A DNA stretch of 64,000 bases from positions 62,001 to 126,000 of the forward strand of contig JAFKAC010000049.1 of assembly GCA_025766275.1 (NCBI GenBank), given 5' to 3'. The notes beneath the pieces were generated by a model. The model did no database searches and had not been told where the DNA came from. It worked only from the letters and a program-made list of their open reading frames with translations. Positions within the stretch are counted from its first letter, which is position 1. Each line of letters starts with the position of its first letter. Made by a program: the position numbers and the translations under genes. This stretch comes from Lactarius indigo (taxonomy: Eukaryota; Basidiomycota; Agaricomycetes; Russulales; Russulaceae). This document shows, piece by piece, positions 21,766 through 35,323 of this stretch.

Positions 21766-24700
21766 ATGGCTGGTCAGCAGCTCGTCTTTTGCGTCTGCTG
21801 TAACAAGCACATACCCCGTAAGCGTGAGCGCGAACACCGCCGTCGTGTCAACAACTTGAAGCTCCTCGCAACCCCCACTCCCCACAAACGTCCTCGACTC
21901 GCATTTAAAGACACACGCACTCCTCGTAACAAGCCTCGGCCTAAGACAAACCCCACCTCTGAACTCCCAGGATGTCAAGACGTATACACCACTGATCCTG
22001 ACCCAGACGCGGCGCTCTTCCAAGACACGGAAATTCTGGAGCCCTCAACTTCAAATGGCAAAAGTAATCACCAGTACCATTTTGAAGACTCGAGACAGGG
22101 ACACGCAGATGAACTACTCGCGGCCTGCATGTCACGACGATGGCACCGCGGCCATGACCATTTATACCCAGGCCCGGGGTCTGATGATGACTCCGATGAA
22201 TTTGGACATGACTTGGACAGGGACACGGATGGCGATGACAATGACAATGGCAAGACCTCAAATGCCCCATTTGAAGAGGGGCCCGATGGCGATGAGTCGG
22301 ATATTGTCGACTGGGGCGCATTGGATCAGGAATGTGGCTTGGCCGGGCCCATTTACGACGAGCTCGGAGAAGACTTCGAGTCTAAGTGTGCTAAGATTGG
22401 TATGTCCTACTTGGTCTACCTCTGGGCGTTGATGGAACCTTCTGTCAGGTGAAAGGCTTGATGAATGCGATCGCACAATATGCCGAGCGTTTGCTTTCAA
22501 GATCTCTATGTACATGACAGATGCTGCCTGGAAAAAGGCACGCTACGCGTTTCAAACTACGCCTCCACTCCCTGGGCCATTGCAACTCCGTTCTCGTATC
22601 GCATTCCTAGCCGGTTTTAGTGCTCAAATATATGACTGCTGCCCCAATTCGTGCCTGTGTTATACTGGTCCTCACTCAAATTCGACATCTTGCACATACT
22701 GTGGGCTTTCACGGTACCACGCTAATGGGACGCCTCGTAAGAAGTTCCAATATATTCCTCTAGTTCCTCGGCTACAAGCATTTTGTGAAAACACTGGAGT
22801 CGCGACAGCAATGCAATATCGATCTCGGTCTGAGGCCGAATCAGCCCCAGGGGTCGTCAAGGACATCTTCGACGGTGAGAACTACAAGACTCTCAAGTCG
22901 AAATACGTCCAGGTTGACAAGAAGATCTTTGGACACCGGTACTTTGAAGACCACCATGACATCGCGCTTGGCCTGTCTACTGACGGGTTTGCGCCGTTTA
23001 ATAAACGGAAAAGTACTGCCTGGCCTATTATCCTATTCAACTATAATCTTCCTCCGGAGATACGGTTTCACGTCAACCAAATACTCGCTCTTGGCGTCAT
23101 TCCGGGCCCAAAGAAACCACAAGATTTTGACTCATTCTTGTGGCCTTTACTCCAGGAGCTTCTTTGTCTTGCGAACGGAGTCCGGTCTTTCGACGTCCTC
23201 AAAAGCGCTTTCTTCACCCTACGTGCTCACTTGATCGTCATATTCGGCGATATACCAGCAATATCCATGGTCATGCGGATGAAAGGGCACAATGGTGTCT
23301 CTCCATGCCGCATGTGCGAGATCCAAGGGTTATGTGCGCCAGATCAGCCAGGGACGACGCACTACGTTCCCTTGGACCGTTCGTCTCATCCCGATATCCA
23401 AAGGGACCAATCTGGCGAACGTGTAAAGAAATATGATCCTTATAACCTCCCTTTACGCACACACAACGGGCTACTTGCTCAGGCTGCTGAGGTCGACATC
23501 GCTACTACGAATACCACCGCTGACAGACTCTCAAAGGAGTACGGGATCAAAGGAACGCCTCTCCTCTCCCATGTCCATTCTCTTTTCTTCCCTCACTCAT
23601 TTCCGTATGATTTCATGCACCTTATCTGGGAAAATACCATCAAGAATCTAGTGCTCCACTGGACGCGCGACTTTAAAGGGCTTGATCAAGGAAATGAGTC
23701 CTATGAACTCTCGAAGGCCATCTGGGAAGGAATCGGTACACTCACAGCGTCATCTGGTTCAACGGTTCCCTCAGCTTATGGATGTCGAGTCCCGAACATT
23801 GCGAGAGATCGCAACATTTGCACAGCCGATATGTGGTCCTTTTGGACGCTTTATATCGGCCCCGTTCTGTTGTGGCGCCGGTTTGAAAACGCGAAGTACT
23901 ACAAGCACTTCATCCTCCTCGTGAAGCTGTTGACCACCTGCCTCAAATTCGAGATAACGCACGAAGAAATCGATTTTATTCAGAATGGATTTGTTGACTG
24001 GGTGGAAAAATACGAAAGGTGCGCCTCACCAATTTGTATCACAGCCGCACTAACGCTATCATGACTATCTACAGATTTTACTATCAGCACGACGCAGGCC
24101 GCATGTCTGCGTGCCCAGTCACCATCCATGCGTTGCTTCACATATCCGACAGTATCAAGACTTGCGGGCCAGTGTGGTGTTACTGGGCGTTCCCAATGGA
24201 ACGCTATTGCAACCGCCTCAAACCTTCAATCCGAAGCCGACGGTCCCCCTATGCTTCCATAGATCGATACATCCTTGAAGATGCGCAACTCACACAGATC
24301 AAGGCTATGTATGGTTTAGCAGATGAGCTCGCTTTACAGCCTCAACGGAGTAACCTGCCACAAGGAGCATATCGGTCCCCATACTGTGAGCCCTATACTC
24401 CCATCGTTTCGCAATCCAGATTTGATTTTCCCATTGAAGACCCGACCTGCGTACTCCTGTGTCCTCGCGTGGTTGTTCAGCGAGGCACAGAAAGTACATC
24501 GTTATTAACTGGGCTGTCAAACTTGATCGCTGCTGCACTTTCAACGCGATTCGGGCTTCATGTTTCAGTTATTCGAAAGTATCTCCAACAGGCAAATATT
24601 GAGGAATGGGGGAAAGTGCGGCGGGTAGACAGCGAGGCTGGGGATACAATCCATTCCTCGGGTCTCATGAAGCCCACTGCAGACCGACGGGATGCAACGT

Positions 24701-25177
24701 TTGTGCGGGTGAGTTGCGTACTTTTAATCCAGTAATTCAGCACCCATGATTGAAATGGATCAGTACGTGATGTTAGTGGATAGATTTGCGCGTCAGCGCC
24801 GTCGCAAACCAGTGTTCGAGCCACAGACCTTCTACGGTCGGCTTGAGCACCTGTACCTTATCCATTTTACTTGTTCTGACGCTCAGGTGGATCCCCAAAA
24901 GCCAATTATTCTTGCCGCAATTCGGAACTGCAAGACCAAGGATCCGGGACCAACTGACCTTGAAAGCCTTGATATCCATCTCTACAATACGACAGGCGGC
25001 CTCGATCTCGTCGATGTCACAAGCGTTCAGGCCCTAGTTGGCCGTGTGGAGTATACGGTTGACGGTGGTGGGTGGGCTATTATTGACCGAAGTGGTGGTC
25101 TTGCCTGCGCCGAGTGGGAACCCACAGCCGAAGATGATGAATTCGAAGTATTTCGAGTTGGTCATAATGATGCTTGA
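21766..25177 (+). CDS. CACTA (Tnp2-like) transposase, left copy
   Basis: Four exons (21766-22399, 22449-24018, 24075-24708, 24764-25177) sum to 3,252 nt, 1,083 aa, with no stops. The N-terminus has a Cys-rich motif (FCVCCNKHIPRKREREHRRR), then an acidic linker. The core carries a zinc-binding block (CCPNSCLCYTGP, SCTYCG), a DG motif (ALGLSTDGFAPFNKRKSTAW), CRMCEIQG, and the block FPYDFMHLIWENTIKNLVLH typical of fungal Tnp2-like transposases. The C-terminal part (PVWCYWAFPMERYCNRLKPS) matches the same family. An identical copy lies at 30550-33961. It appears intact. Confidence 0.9.
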
Positions 25178-25389
25178 CAATATCTAGATACATTGACAAC
25201 CAAAAGAATTTCTCCCCAAGCTGACTCAGGCAGATGCACGCGCATGGTATCAGAGTCAGTGTTTGCATGAGCACGCCGTGCAAGAACACCCGACGCAGGT
25301 GCCGGCCAGTCTTTGGAACTCAATTCAGATGCACACATCAACGGGTTCATCACCCAGCGTCCGAGTCGACTCAATGACGCGCTGGCATG

Positions 25390-26545
25390 GGGGAAACGGC
25401 GCTGCTCGCATTCGCAAAGGAGCTCGGCTGGCCGAACTACAAGGACACTCATGACTTGGCCATCGTCGTTCAGATGGTCCCCTTTTCTAGTGATCGCAAG
25501 TCCATGGGCTGCATAGTGCGGCTTCCTGACGGAAGTCACCGTCTGTACATCAAGGGTGCAAGTGAGGTATTGGCGCAGAAATGTACGCGTCATGTGGTAG
25601 CGTATCGTGACAGCACAAACAAGGCTACGGGTAGCAACCAAGTTGAGACATTGCCCATCGGGGAAATGGAAGACGACAACATCTCACACACCATTACATT
25701 CTACGCATCCCAAGCGCTACGCACAATTGCCCTGTGCTACTGCGACTTTCCCCACTGGCCTCCTCCAGGAACGCGGCTTTTGGACAATAACGAGGTGAGT
25801 AGACCCGTCCCTGTTAGTCTTTGATACCTAATTCGGTGGAACAGGTCGATTATGATGACCCGACAACTGATTTGACACTCATTTGCATCACCGGCATCGA
25901 GGATCCTCTCCGTCTAGGTGTCCGAGAGGCTGTGGCCAATTGCGGCAAGGCAGGGGTTCGCGTGAAAATGTGCACAGGAGACAATGTACTGACCGCCCGA
26001 TCGATTGCTCAACAATGTGGCATCTATACGACTGGGGGCATCGAGAGTAATGAGGTTACTCTGAGTCTCTGGTCAGCGGTATGCCACGGGTTGTTGAGAC
26101 GGTCAAATCCACTTTCGGTCGTGAGCCCTCCAAGGGTGTTAACCCTGACGAAACGATGGCTATTGGTGCCTCCATCCAGGGTGGCGTCCTTGCTGGCAAC
26201 ATCACAGACATTCTTCTCCTTGACGTCACTCCTTTATCTCTTGGTACGTTTCTTCAATTGGTCGCTCCAGTGTAGAGTGCTCAGTTCCATTCTCGGCTTT
26301 TCTCTCTTCGGGCTCGGCGCCCACATTGGCCAGCTCGGCATCCAAAAGCGCAACCTACTCGACAGTACGCAACCTCTCGCCAAACCGTAGTGCCAGGCAT
26401 GCTGACTTGTATGATTCCGTGTGCGTGTGGAACAGATCCTGGTGGGCACGTCATTTCTATGCTTGCCTTTGGCTACCTCGGCTACTGGGCCCATCAGTGG
26501 GACGAGCGTGCATCCGTCCTCATGGCGACAAAGGTGACAAAATTG
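25390..26545 (+). pseudogene. Captured host exons inside the CACTA element (Ca2+-ATPase, mtHSP70, small protein)
   Basis: Three unrelated fragments lie in sense orientation after the transposase. First, 25390-25794 and 25845-26045: P-type Ca2+-ATPase of the vacuolar PMC1 type (VQMVPFSSDRKSMGCIVRLP, TGIEDPLRLGVREAV, KMCTGDNVLTARSIAQQCG), with a 50-bp intron kept. Second, about 26078-26243: mitochondrial HSP70, Ssc1 type ([35 protein letters not shown]), ending at a splice donor. Third, 26285-26545: a small hydrophobic protein with its intron (FSLFGLGAHIGQLGIQKRNL, MLAFGYLGYWAHQWDERASV), not identified. Retained introns mean capture from DNA. The right copy carries the same fragments. Confidence 0.8.
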
Positions 26546-27079
26546 GACACAGGCCGGGAGTGATCAAGGGAGCGATCGAATATAGCCCGAGGGAAGGTGA
26601 TCTGCCGCGGGCCTTCGTTGAGGAGGCAGACAAGGGCAGCAGTCACAAAAGGGCCCCTTCATTGAGACAACGTAGGTCTGTAGTTTATGTACTTACGAGT
26701 AGATACCCATCCAAGTGAAGGTGGGTGGCCTCGGGTCACCAGCCGCGCGGTACCCACCTCGTCTAACTAAGAGTTTAACATAGGATGATTTTCATCCGCC
26801 GTTTTCAGTCATCCTGTCGTTGACGCATTTTAGGATGACAGCTTAATGTGGTTTTATGACTCATGATTTTCAGTAGGTGATAGAATGATTTATTTGGATG
26901 ATTATCAGCACCATACTTAGGATGAATTGTAAGCAGCCGCTAAATCGTCTACGCTAGGATGAATTATGAATTTCATGATAAATTTGGATGATATTCATCC
27001 AACATAGCTTTCACAGTGTTCTCTTCGGATGACCTCCGTGTTCAACTTCCCTCAGGGGGGGGTTTCTGCGTAGGACACA

Positions 27080-28650
27080 GCCCTAAAGCCCTCACCCAGA
27101 CTGATGGGTTCAGGCGTCCCGAAAACCCTCTTTTCCCCACAAGTCTTGAAGTATGAGGTCTTTTACCTCATCTGTGCTATTGGCTACCTGCGTAAGCCAT
27201 TCCTTTGCTTGCTCTCCTGCGGTTTTCATCACGGCCGCGTTTATCTGTGGCATCGGCATTGTGTTTGTGGTCGGTGTCATACACCCTGGCAGCGATGGTT
27301 CATATTGCGACACTGGTCCCTGGGGATATCCAGTGGTCTCGGTCATTCTGCTGCTCAATGGGGTGTGTTGCCACTGTCCTGGCGTGCGGGGGTGAGGACA
27401 ATTTCGTGAGAGGTGGCCTGGAGTGTGACAGTTGTAACAGAGTACGTTCGTTAGGTCCTGACAAGATCCCCCTTGTCCTCGCCCTTGTGCTCCCGGTCCT
27501 CGCCCTTGTGCTCCCGGTCCTCCCCTTGGTGGGTACGGTGGTGGTGACCAGGTGTGGGGTAGTTTGTTGTAGTCAATGTCTTCCGACCCCGCTAGCCTTA
27601 CCCTTGCTCGATCAGCCGACATATCCATCGCCCACAGGTTTGTTTGTGGTAAGTTTTGTGGGAGCGTCCATCCTGCGTTACCACTCTGCTTCTTTGGCTG
27701 CGTTGTCATGTTTTTGTATTCGTTAAGCCTCGCCTTGAGGTGTATGTAATTCTTCTGTCGCTTGAGGACTGCTCTCTTCCAGTCGTTGAATGTTACTGGG
27801 TCATCGAATTGGAATGCATTTTTGAACAGTTCCTTCGGCAGTCCCGACGTGAAGAGGTCAATCATTTGTGGTTCATTGAGGCGGTAATGAGCCTTTCGCG
27901 TGAGTTGTTCAAAGTCATTGATGTACTTGTCAATATCCTCTCCTACCATCTTGAACCCTTTCCTCAGGATGGCTTGCGCTTGCTCTCGCTCTAAGGTGTT
28001 TTCAAACCTCTGGCTAAAGCCATCTGCCACGGCCTCCCATAGTTCTCTCATGTAGGGGCTGATCCCTCGTCATATTTGTCTGTTGAGCCAGTTGAGGAAT
28101 GACAGGACCCATTCGCTCACCGCCCCTCCCTTGATATATGAGAGGAACAGGAGGCACCTCCTGTAGTCGTTGCGCATGATGGGGGCGTCTAGATTCATCC
28201 CCCAATAGACATGCCACTGCGTCAAAAATTGGTCCACTTTTAGTCTGTCTCCGTCAAAGATAGAGGGTGGCTCGCTGGTTAGCTTTTCGTTGTGATGCCC
28301 TCCTCCTCCAGCCTCACCACCCCCACCTCCTCCACCTCCTCCACCTCCAGGTGGTCCTGCGGGCGGTCCTCGTGGCGGTTCGGGTCTTCGTATGTCGAAG
28401 GGAATTCCTCCACCGGGTGGTGGTGGTGGGTCTCCGCTAGGTCCCCCAATGCCAGGTGGCAGTTCTAGTGCTATAGGCCTTCCCAATGGTGGGTCTCCTC
28501 TATCTGACCCTATCGCTCGAAATATTGCGGCGTTGTTGGCCGTCATTCGTCTTCCGGTTTCGGGGTTGATGGGCATGAGTATTTCCCTTGCCTCTGCTCG
28601 TATTGCACGTGATTCTTCAAGCACGACTGTTGCGCAGCAAAAGCCTTACA
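27080..28650 (-). pseudogene. Gypsy E gag fragment in the palindrome spacer
   Basis: On the minus strand 28624-27110 reads as gag of a third gypsy type: FLTQWHVYWGMNLDAP, LLFLSYIKGGAVSEWV, then a TGA at 28070-28072, then LWEAVADGFSQRFENTLERE and a CCHC knuckle (CYNCHTPGHLSRNC), ending GKEGFRDA. The N-terminal domain is missing, no LTR or pol is present, and there is an upstream stop at about 28650. It is an old fragment caught between the two CACTA copies. Confidence 0.8.
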
Positions 28651-29181
28651 GGCTAAAGCACAGCACGCAGGAGGGATGTTCTCACCTTTGTAGTAGGTTG
28701 AGAGACTGGTTTAGAGGGGAGAGTGTGCACAAGTGAAGAGGGGTGAAGTTCTGTAATTCATAATTCATCCTAGCGTAGACGATTTAGCGGCTGCTTACAA
28801 TTCATCCTAAGTATGGTGCTGATAATCATCCAAATAAATCATTCTATCACCTACTGAAAATCATGAGTCATAAAACCACATTAAGCTGTCATCCTAAAAT
28901 GCGTCAACGACAGGATGACTGAAAACGGCGGATGAAAATCATCCTATGTTAAACTCTTAGTTAGACGAGGTGGGTACCGCGCGGCTGGTGACCCGAGGCC
29001 ACCCACCTTCACTTGGATGGGTATCTACTCGTAAGTACATAAACTACAGACCTACGTTGTCTCAATGAAGGGGCCCTTTTGTGACTGCTGCCCTTGTCTG
29101 CCTCCTCAACGAAGGCCCGCGGCAGATCACCTTCCCTCGGGCTATATTCGATCGCTCCCTTGATCACTCCCGGCCTGTGTC

Positions 29182-30337
29182 CAATTTTGTCACCTTTGTC
29201 GCCATGAGGACGGATGCACGCTCGTCCCACTGATGGGCCCAGTAGCCGAGGTAGCCAAAGGCAAGCATAGAAATGACGTGCCCACCAGGATCTGTTCCAC
29301 ACGCACACGGAATCATACAAGTCAGCATGCCTGGCACTACGGTTTGGCGAGAGGTTGCGTACTGTCGAGTAGGTTGCGCTTTTGGATGCCGAGCTGGCCA
29401 ATGTGGGCGCCGAGCCCGAAGAGAGAAAAGCCGAGAATGGAACTGAGCACTCTACACTGGAGCGACCAATTGAAGAAACGTACCAAGAGATAAAGGAGTG
29501 ACGTCAAGGAGAAGAATGTCTGTGATGTTGCCAGCAAGGACGCCACCCTGGATGGAGGCACCAATAGCCATCGTTTCGTCAGGGTTAACACCCTTGGAGG
29601 GCTCACGACCGAAAGTGGATTTGACCGTCTCAACAACCCGTGGCATACCGCTGACCAGAGACTCAGAGTAACCTCATTACTCTCGATGCCCCCAGTCGTA
29701 TAGATGCCACATTGTTGAGCAATCGATCGGGCGGTCAGTACATTGTCTCCTGTGCACATTTTCACGCGAACCCCTGCCTTGCCGCAATTGGCCACAGCCT
29801 CTCGGACACCTAGACGGAGAGGATCCTCGATGCCGGTGATGCAAATGAGTGTCAAATCAGTTGTCGGGTCATCATAATCGACCTGTTCCACCGAATTAGG
29901 TATCAAAGACTAACAGGGACGGGTCTACTCACCTCGTTATTGTCCAAAAGCCGCGTTCCTGGAGGAGGCCAGTGGGGAAAGTCGCAGTAGCACAGGGCAA
30001 TTGTGCGTAGCGCTTGGGATGCGTAGAATGTAATGGTGTGTGAGATGTTGTCGTCTTCCATTTCCCCGATGGGCAATGTCTCAACTTGGTTGCTACCCGT
30101 AGCCTTGTTTGTGCTGTCACGATACGCTACCACATGACGCGTACATTTCTGCGCCAATACCTCACTTGCACCCTTGATGTACAGACGGTGACTTCCGTCA
30201 GGAAGCCGCACTATGCAGCCCATGGACTTGCGATCACTAGAAAAGGGGACCATCTGAACGACGATGGCCAAGTCATGAGTGTCCTTGTAGTTCGGCCAGC
30301 CGAGCTCCTTTGCGAATGCGAGCAGCGCCGTTTCCCC
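29182..30337 (-). pseudogene. Captured host exons, right copy
   Basis: Mirror image of 25390-26545 with the same Ca2+-ATPase, mitochondrial HSP70 and small-protein fragments and the same intron positions. I saw no differences between the copies here. Confidence 0.8.
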
Positions 30338-30549
30338 CATGCCAGCGCGTCATTGAGTCGACTCGGACGCTGGGTGATGAACCCGTTGATGTGTGCATCT
30401 GAATTGAGTTCCAAAGACTGGCCGGCACCTGCGTCGGGTGTTCTTGCACGGCGTGCTCATGCAAACACTGACTCTGATACCATGCGCGTGCATCTGCCTG
30501 AGTCAGCTTGGGGAGAAATTCTTTTGGTTGTCAATGTATCTAGATATTG

Positions 30550-33500
30550 TCAAGCATCATTATGACCAACTCGAAATACTTCGAATTCATCATCTTCGGC
30601 TGTGGGTTCCCACTCGGCGCAGGCAAGACCACCACTTCGGTCAATAATAGCCCACCCACCACCGTCAACCGTATACTCCACACGGCCAACTAGGGCCTGA
30701 ACGCTTGTGACATCGACGAGATCGAGGCCGCCTGTCGTATTGTAGAGATGGATATCAAGGCTTTCAAGGTCAGTTGGTCCCGGATCCTTGGTCTTGCAGT
30801 TCCGAATTGCGGCAAGAATAATTGGCTTTTGGGGATCCACCTGAGCGTCAGAACAAGTAAAATGGATAAGGTACAGGTGCTCAAGCCGACCGTAGAAGGT
30901 CTGTGGCTCGAACACTGGTTTGCGACGGCGCTGACGCGCAAATCTATCCACTAACATCACGTACTGATCCATTTCAATCATGGGTGCTGAATTACTGGAT
31001 TAAAAGTACGCAACTCACCCGCACAAACGTTGCATCCCGTCGGTCTGCAGTGGGCTTCATGAGACCCGAGGAATGGATTGTATCCCCAGCCTCGCTGTCT
31101 ACCCGCCGCACTTTCCCCCATTCCTCAATATTTGCCTGTTGGAGATACTTTCGAATAACTGAAACATGAAGCCCGAATCGCGTTGAAAGTGCAGCAGCGA
31201 TCAAGTTTGACAGCCCAGTTAATAACGATGTACTTTCTGTGCCTCGCTGAACAACCACGCGAGGACACAGGAGTACGCAGGTCGGGTCTTCAATGGGAAA
31301 ATCAAATCTGGATTGCGAAACGATGGGAGTATAGGGCTCACAGTATGGGGACCGATATGCTCCTTGTGGCAGGTTACTCCGTTGAGGCTGTAAAGCGAGC
31401 TCATCTGCTAAACCATACATAGCCTTGATCTGTGTGAGTTGCGCATCTTCAAGGATGTATCGATCTATGGAAGCATAGGGGGACCGTCGGCTTCGGATTG
31501 AAGGTTTGAGGCGGTTGCAATAGCGTTCCATTGGGAACGCCCAGTAACACCACACTGGCCCGCAAGTCTTGATACTGTCGGATATGTGAAGCAACGCATG
31601 GATGGTGACTGGGCACGCAGACATGCGGCCTGCGTCGTGCTGATAGTAAAATCTGTAGATAGTCATGATAGCGTTAGTGCGGCTGTGATACAAATTGGTG
31701 AGGCGCACCTTTCGTATTTTTCCACCCAGTCAACAAATCCATTCTGAATAAAATCGATTTCTTCGTGCGTTATCTCGAATTTGAGGCAGGTGGTCAACAG
31801 CTTCACGAGGAGGATGAAGTGCTTGTAGTACTTCGCGTTTTCAAACCGGCGCCACAACAGAACGGGGCCGATATAAAGCGTCCAAAAGGACCACATATCG
31901 GCTGTGCAAATGTTGCGATCTCTCGCAATGTTCGGGACTCGACATCCATAAGCTGAGGGAACCGTTGAACCAGATGACGCTGTGAGTGTACCGATTCCTT
32001 CCCAGATGGCCTTCGAGAGTTCATAGGACTCATTTCCTTGATCAAGCCCTTTAAAGTCGCGCGTCCAGTGGAGCACTAGATTCTTGATGGTATTTTCCCA
32101 GATAAGGTGCATGAAATCATACGGAAATGAGTGAGGGAAGAAAAGAGAATGGACATGGGAGAGGAGAGGCGTTCCTTTGATCCCGTACTCCTTTGAGAGT
32201 CTGTCAGCGGTGGTATTCGTAGTAGCGATGTCGACCTCAGCAGCCTGAGCAAGTAGCCCGTTGTGTGTGCGTAAAGGGAGGTTATAAGGATCATATTTCT
32301 TTACACGTTCGCCAGATTGGTCCCTTTGGATATCGGGATGAGACGAACGGTCCAAGGGAACGTAGTGCGTCGTCCCTGGCTGATCTGGCGCACATAACCC
32401 TTGGATCTCGCACATGCGGCATGGAGAGACACCATTGTGCCCTTTCATCCGCATGACCATGGATATTGCTGGTATATCGCCGAATATGACGATCAAGTGA
32501 GCACGTAGGGTGAAGAAAGCGCTTTTGAGGACGTCGAAAGACCGGACTCCGTTCGCAAGACAAAGAAGCTCCTGGAGTAAAGGCCACAAGAATGAGTCAA
32601 AATCTTGTGGTTTCTTTGGGCCCGGAATGACGCCAAGAGCGAGTATTTGGTTGACGTGAAACCGTATCTCCGGAGGAAGATTATAGTTGAATAGGATAAT
32701 AGGCCAGGCAGTACTTTTCCGTTTATTAAACGGCGCAAACCCGTCAGTAGACAGGCCAAGCGCGATGTCATGGTGGTCTTCAAAGTACCGGTGTCCAAAG
32801 ATCTTCTTGTCAACCTGGACGTATTTCGACTTGAGAGTCTTGTAGTTCTCACCGTCGAAGATGTCCTTGACGACCCCTGGGGCTGATTCGGCCTCAGACC
32901 GAGATCGATATTGCATTGCTGTCGCGACTCCAGTGTTTTCACAAAATGCTTGTAGCCGAGGAACTAGAGGAATATATTGGAACTTCTTACGAGGCGTCCC
33001 ATTAGCGTGGTACCGTGAAAGCCCACAGTATGTGCAAGATGTCGAATTTGAGTGAGGACCAGTATAACACAGGCACGAATTGGGGCAGCAGTCATATATT
33101 TGAGCACTAAAACCGGCTAGGAATGCGATACGAGAACGGAGTTGCAATGGCCCAGGGAGTGGAGGCGTAGTTTGAAACGCGTAGCGTGCCTTTTTCCAGG
33201 CAGCATCTGTCATGTACATAGAGATCTTGAAAGCAAACGCTCGGCATATTGTGCGATCGCATTCATCAAGCCTTTCACCTGACAGAAGGTTCCATCAACG
33301 CCCAGAGGTAGACCAAGTAGGACATACCAATCTTAGCACACTTAGACTCGAAGTCTTCTCCGAGCTCGTCGTAAATGGGCCCGGCCAAGCCACATTCCTG
33401 ATCCAATGCGCCCCAGTCGACAATATCCGACTCATCGCCATCGGGCCCCTCTTCAAATGGGGCATTTGAGGTCTTGCCATTGTCATTGTCATCGCCATCC

Positions 33501-33961
33501 GTGTCCCTGTCCAAGTCATGTCCAAATTCATCGGAGTCATCATCAGACCCCGGGCCTGGGTATAAATGGTCATGGCCGCGGTGCCATCGTCGTGACATGC
33601 AGGCCGCGAGTAGTTCATCTGCGTGTCCCTGTCTCGAGTCTTCAAAATGGTACTGGTGATTACTTTTGCCATTTGAAGTTGAGGGCTCCAGAATTTCCGT
33701 GTCTTGGAAGAGCGCCGCGTCTGGGTCAGGATCAGTGGTGTATACGTCTTGACATCCTGGGAGTTCAGAGGTGGGGTTTGTCTTAGGCCGAGGCTTGTTA
33801 CGAGGAGTGCGTGTGTCTTTAAATGCGAGTCGAGGACGTTTGTGGGGAGTGGGGGTTGCGAGGAGCTTCAAGTTGTTGACACGACGGCGGTGTTCGCGCT
33901 CACGCTTACGGGGTATGTGCTTGTTACAGCAGACGCAAAAGACGAGCTGCTGACCAGCCAT
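30550..33961 (-). CDS. CACTA (Tnp2-like) transposase, right copy
   Basis: Mirror image of 21766-25177; same four exons and the same 1,083-aa translation. See that entry for motifs. The two genes point towards each other across the spacer. Transcription through both could yield a long hairpin or complementary RNAs. Confidence 0.9.
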
Positions 33962-34138
33962 ATTGCCAGGACTTGTAGAACAGAGCGGGCGGAAGCAGCC
34001 CAAATAGAATCAATAGAGTTGAATTCGAATTGTTGCACGTGCACAATATTTTGTCAAGTTGAACTGAGGAAAAAACGAACCATTTCACCCCACCCCCCGC
34101 CGTAACCTGTTCCCGCTTGAGTCAGTTATATTGCATAC

Positions 34139-35323
34139 ATGCCTCTTAACATGGATGAAGATGCCCCCCCGAAACGTACAAGAAGGTCCACAGCAGCTGG
34201 AAATAAGCAAAGTAAGTCCGAACAATTGAATACAAGTTGTCAACTCACCCGGGCTCATGTTACAGAGGGTAAAAAGGGGCCTGGCCAGCAGGCCAAACCA
34301 GCGTCTGCTACCCAGACCCCTCCTGCAAATGGTAGTCAGGGTGTTGCTGAGGAAGACGAGAATGATATCATGGCGCAGATCGAAAAGGCCAAAGGTGAGA
34401 CAGCGCGAGACAAGAAAGATGATAACCCAGGGCTTACACGGTGGGATTAGAGGAACTCAAAGCACTTGAGGCACAGAAGGAAACACTTACCAAAGAGATT
34501 ACTGAGGCTTCTGCTATCGCCGCCGCCTCGTTGCCCAAGATTGAGCGCCCGCCCAAAGGAACAAACATCCAAAACGAGATGAAGTTGTCGAACGACAAGC
34601 CTAGGTACCATGCGATCAGGGTGCGTTCACGTGTGAAGCTTGCAAGCGGGACAGAAACTTATCATTATTTAGCGTCTTGTAACGGATATGGTTGCAGCAG
34701 CGGGGATAAATTGGGAAGTGCGATGGGCAGATATCCCAGCTAGCAAAAAAGCGAAGCTTTATCAAGCAGTGAGTTCAAGCAGTACTAACGGCGATATCTA
34801 AACGTACCTTGTATTCCAGGCTCGTGAACAAGCGCCCTACTTGAAGAGGTTCTCCAACGACTGGGCAACAGAAGAGCTCGCCAAGCAGTTGTTGAAGAAT
34901 AAGCGGGGCCATTCTTATCGCTCTGGCTATCTTGAAGTACCAGAGAAGTACGCTTACTTGAAGATCAATGCGGCTAAGAGACGCCCACGAGGGCACAGCA
35001 GTGCCAAAGCCACACCAGCACCCCAGTCGGATGACGACAAGGAAGGAACCAATGACAGCGATGAATCGGCCGATACGTCCGCGGTCGCCACGGGTTCGAA
35101 ATCCAAACGTGCAGCATCAGTAACTGTAGCCACCCAACAGCTGAGGAAGAAGCAGAAGTCCAATACCGGTACTGCTACTACTGCAAAAACACGCTTCAGC
35201 TTGAGGGCCAACGGAAAGCAAAAGGCGAGTCAAGAGCTCGAGATTGACAGCCACGCAGGTGAGAGTGATGAGCCCGAGGACGTTAGGGTTTCGGATATCA
35301 ATGAGGTGGATATGGAGGAATAG
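34139..35323 (+). CDS. Second CACTA-encoded protein, right copy
   Basis: Exons 34139-34211, 34266-34394, 34451-34620, 34673-34768, 34820-35323; 323 aa. It is identical to the left copy apart from a silent third-position difference at 34375 (GCG here, GCA in the left copy). See the left copy for description. Confidence 0.75.

Larger units (their letters stand above)
19696..27018 (+). mobile_element. CACTA (Plavaka-like) transposon, complete left copy
   Basis: The element is bounded by CACTATGAACG (19696-19706) and CTTTCACAGTG (27008-27018), imperfect terminal inverted repeats starting CACT. The direct 3-bp flank TTC (19693-19695 and 27019-27021) is the TSD size of the CACTA superfamily. Both ends are dense in subterminal repeats of the type GGATGAAAATCA (19710-20130 and 26785-27000). 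It carries a transposase gene, a divergent second gene and captured host exons. Its ends look competent. Confidence 0.9.

Noticed and set aside
25821..26718. Functional Ca2+-ATPase or HSP70 gene inside the CACTA element
   Set aside because: Each is only a short internal fragment, without start, active-site completeness or end, joined to unrelated exons.
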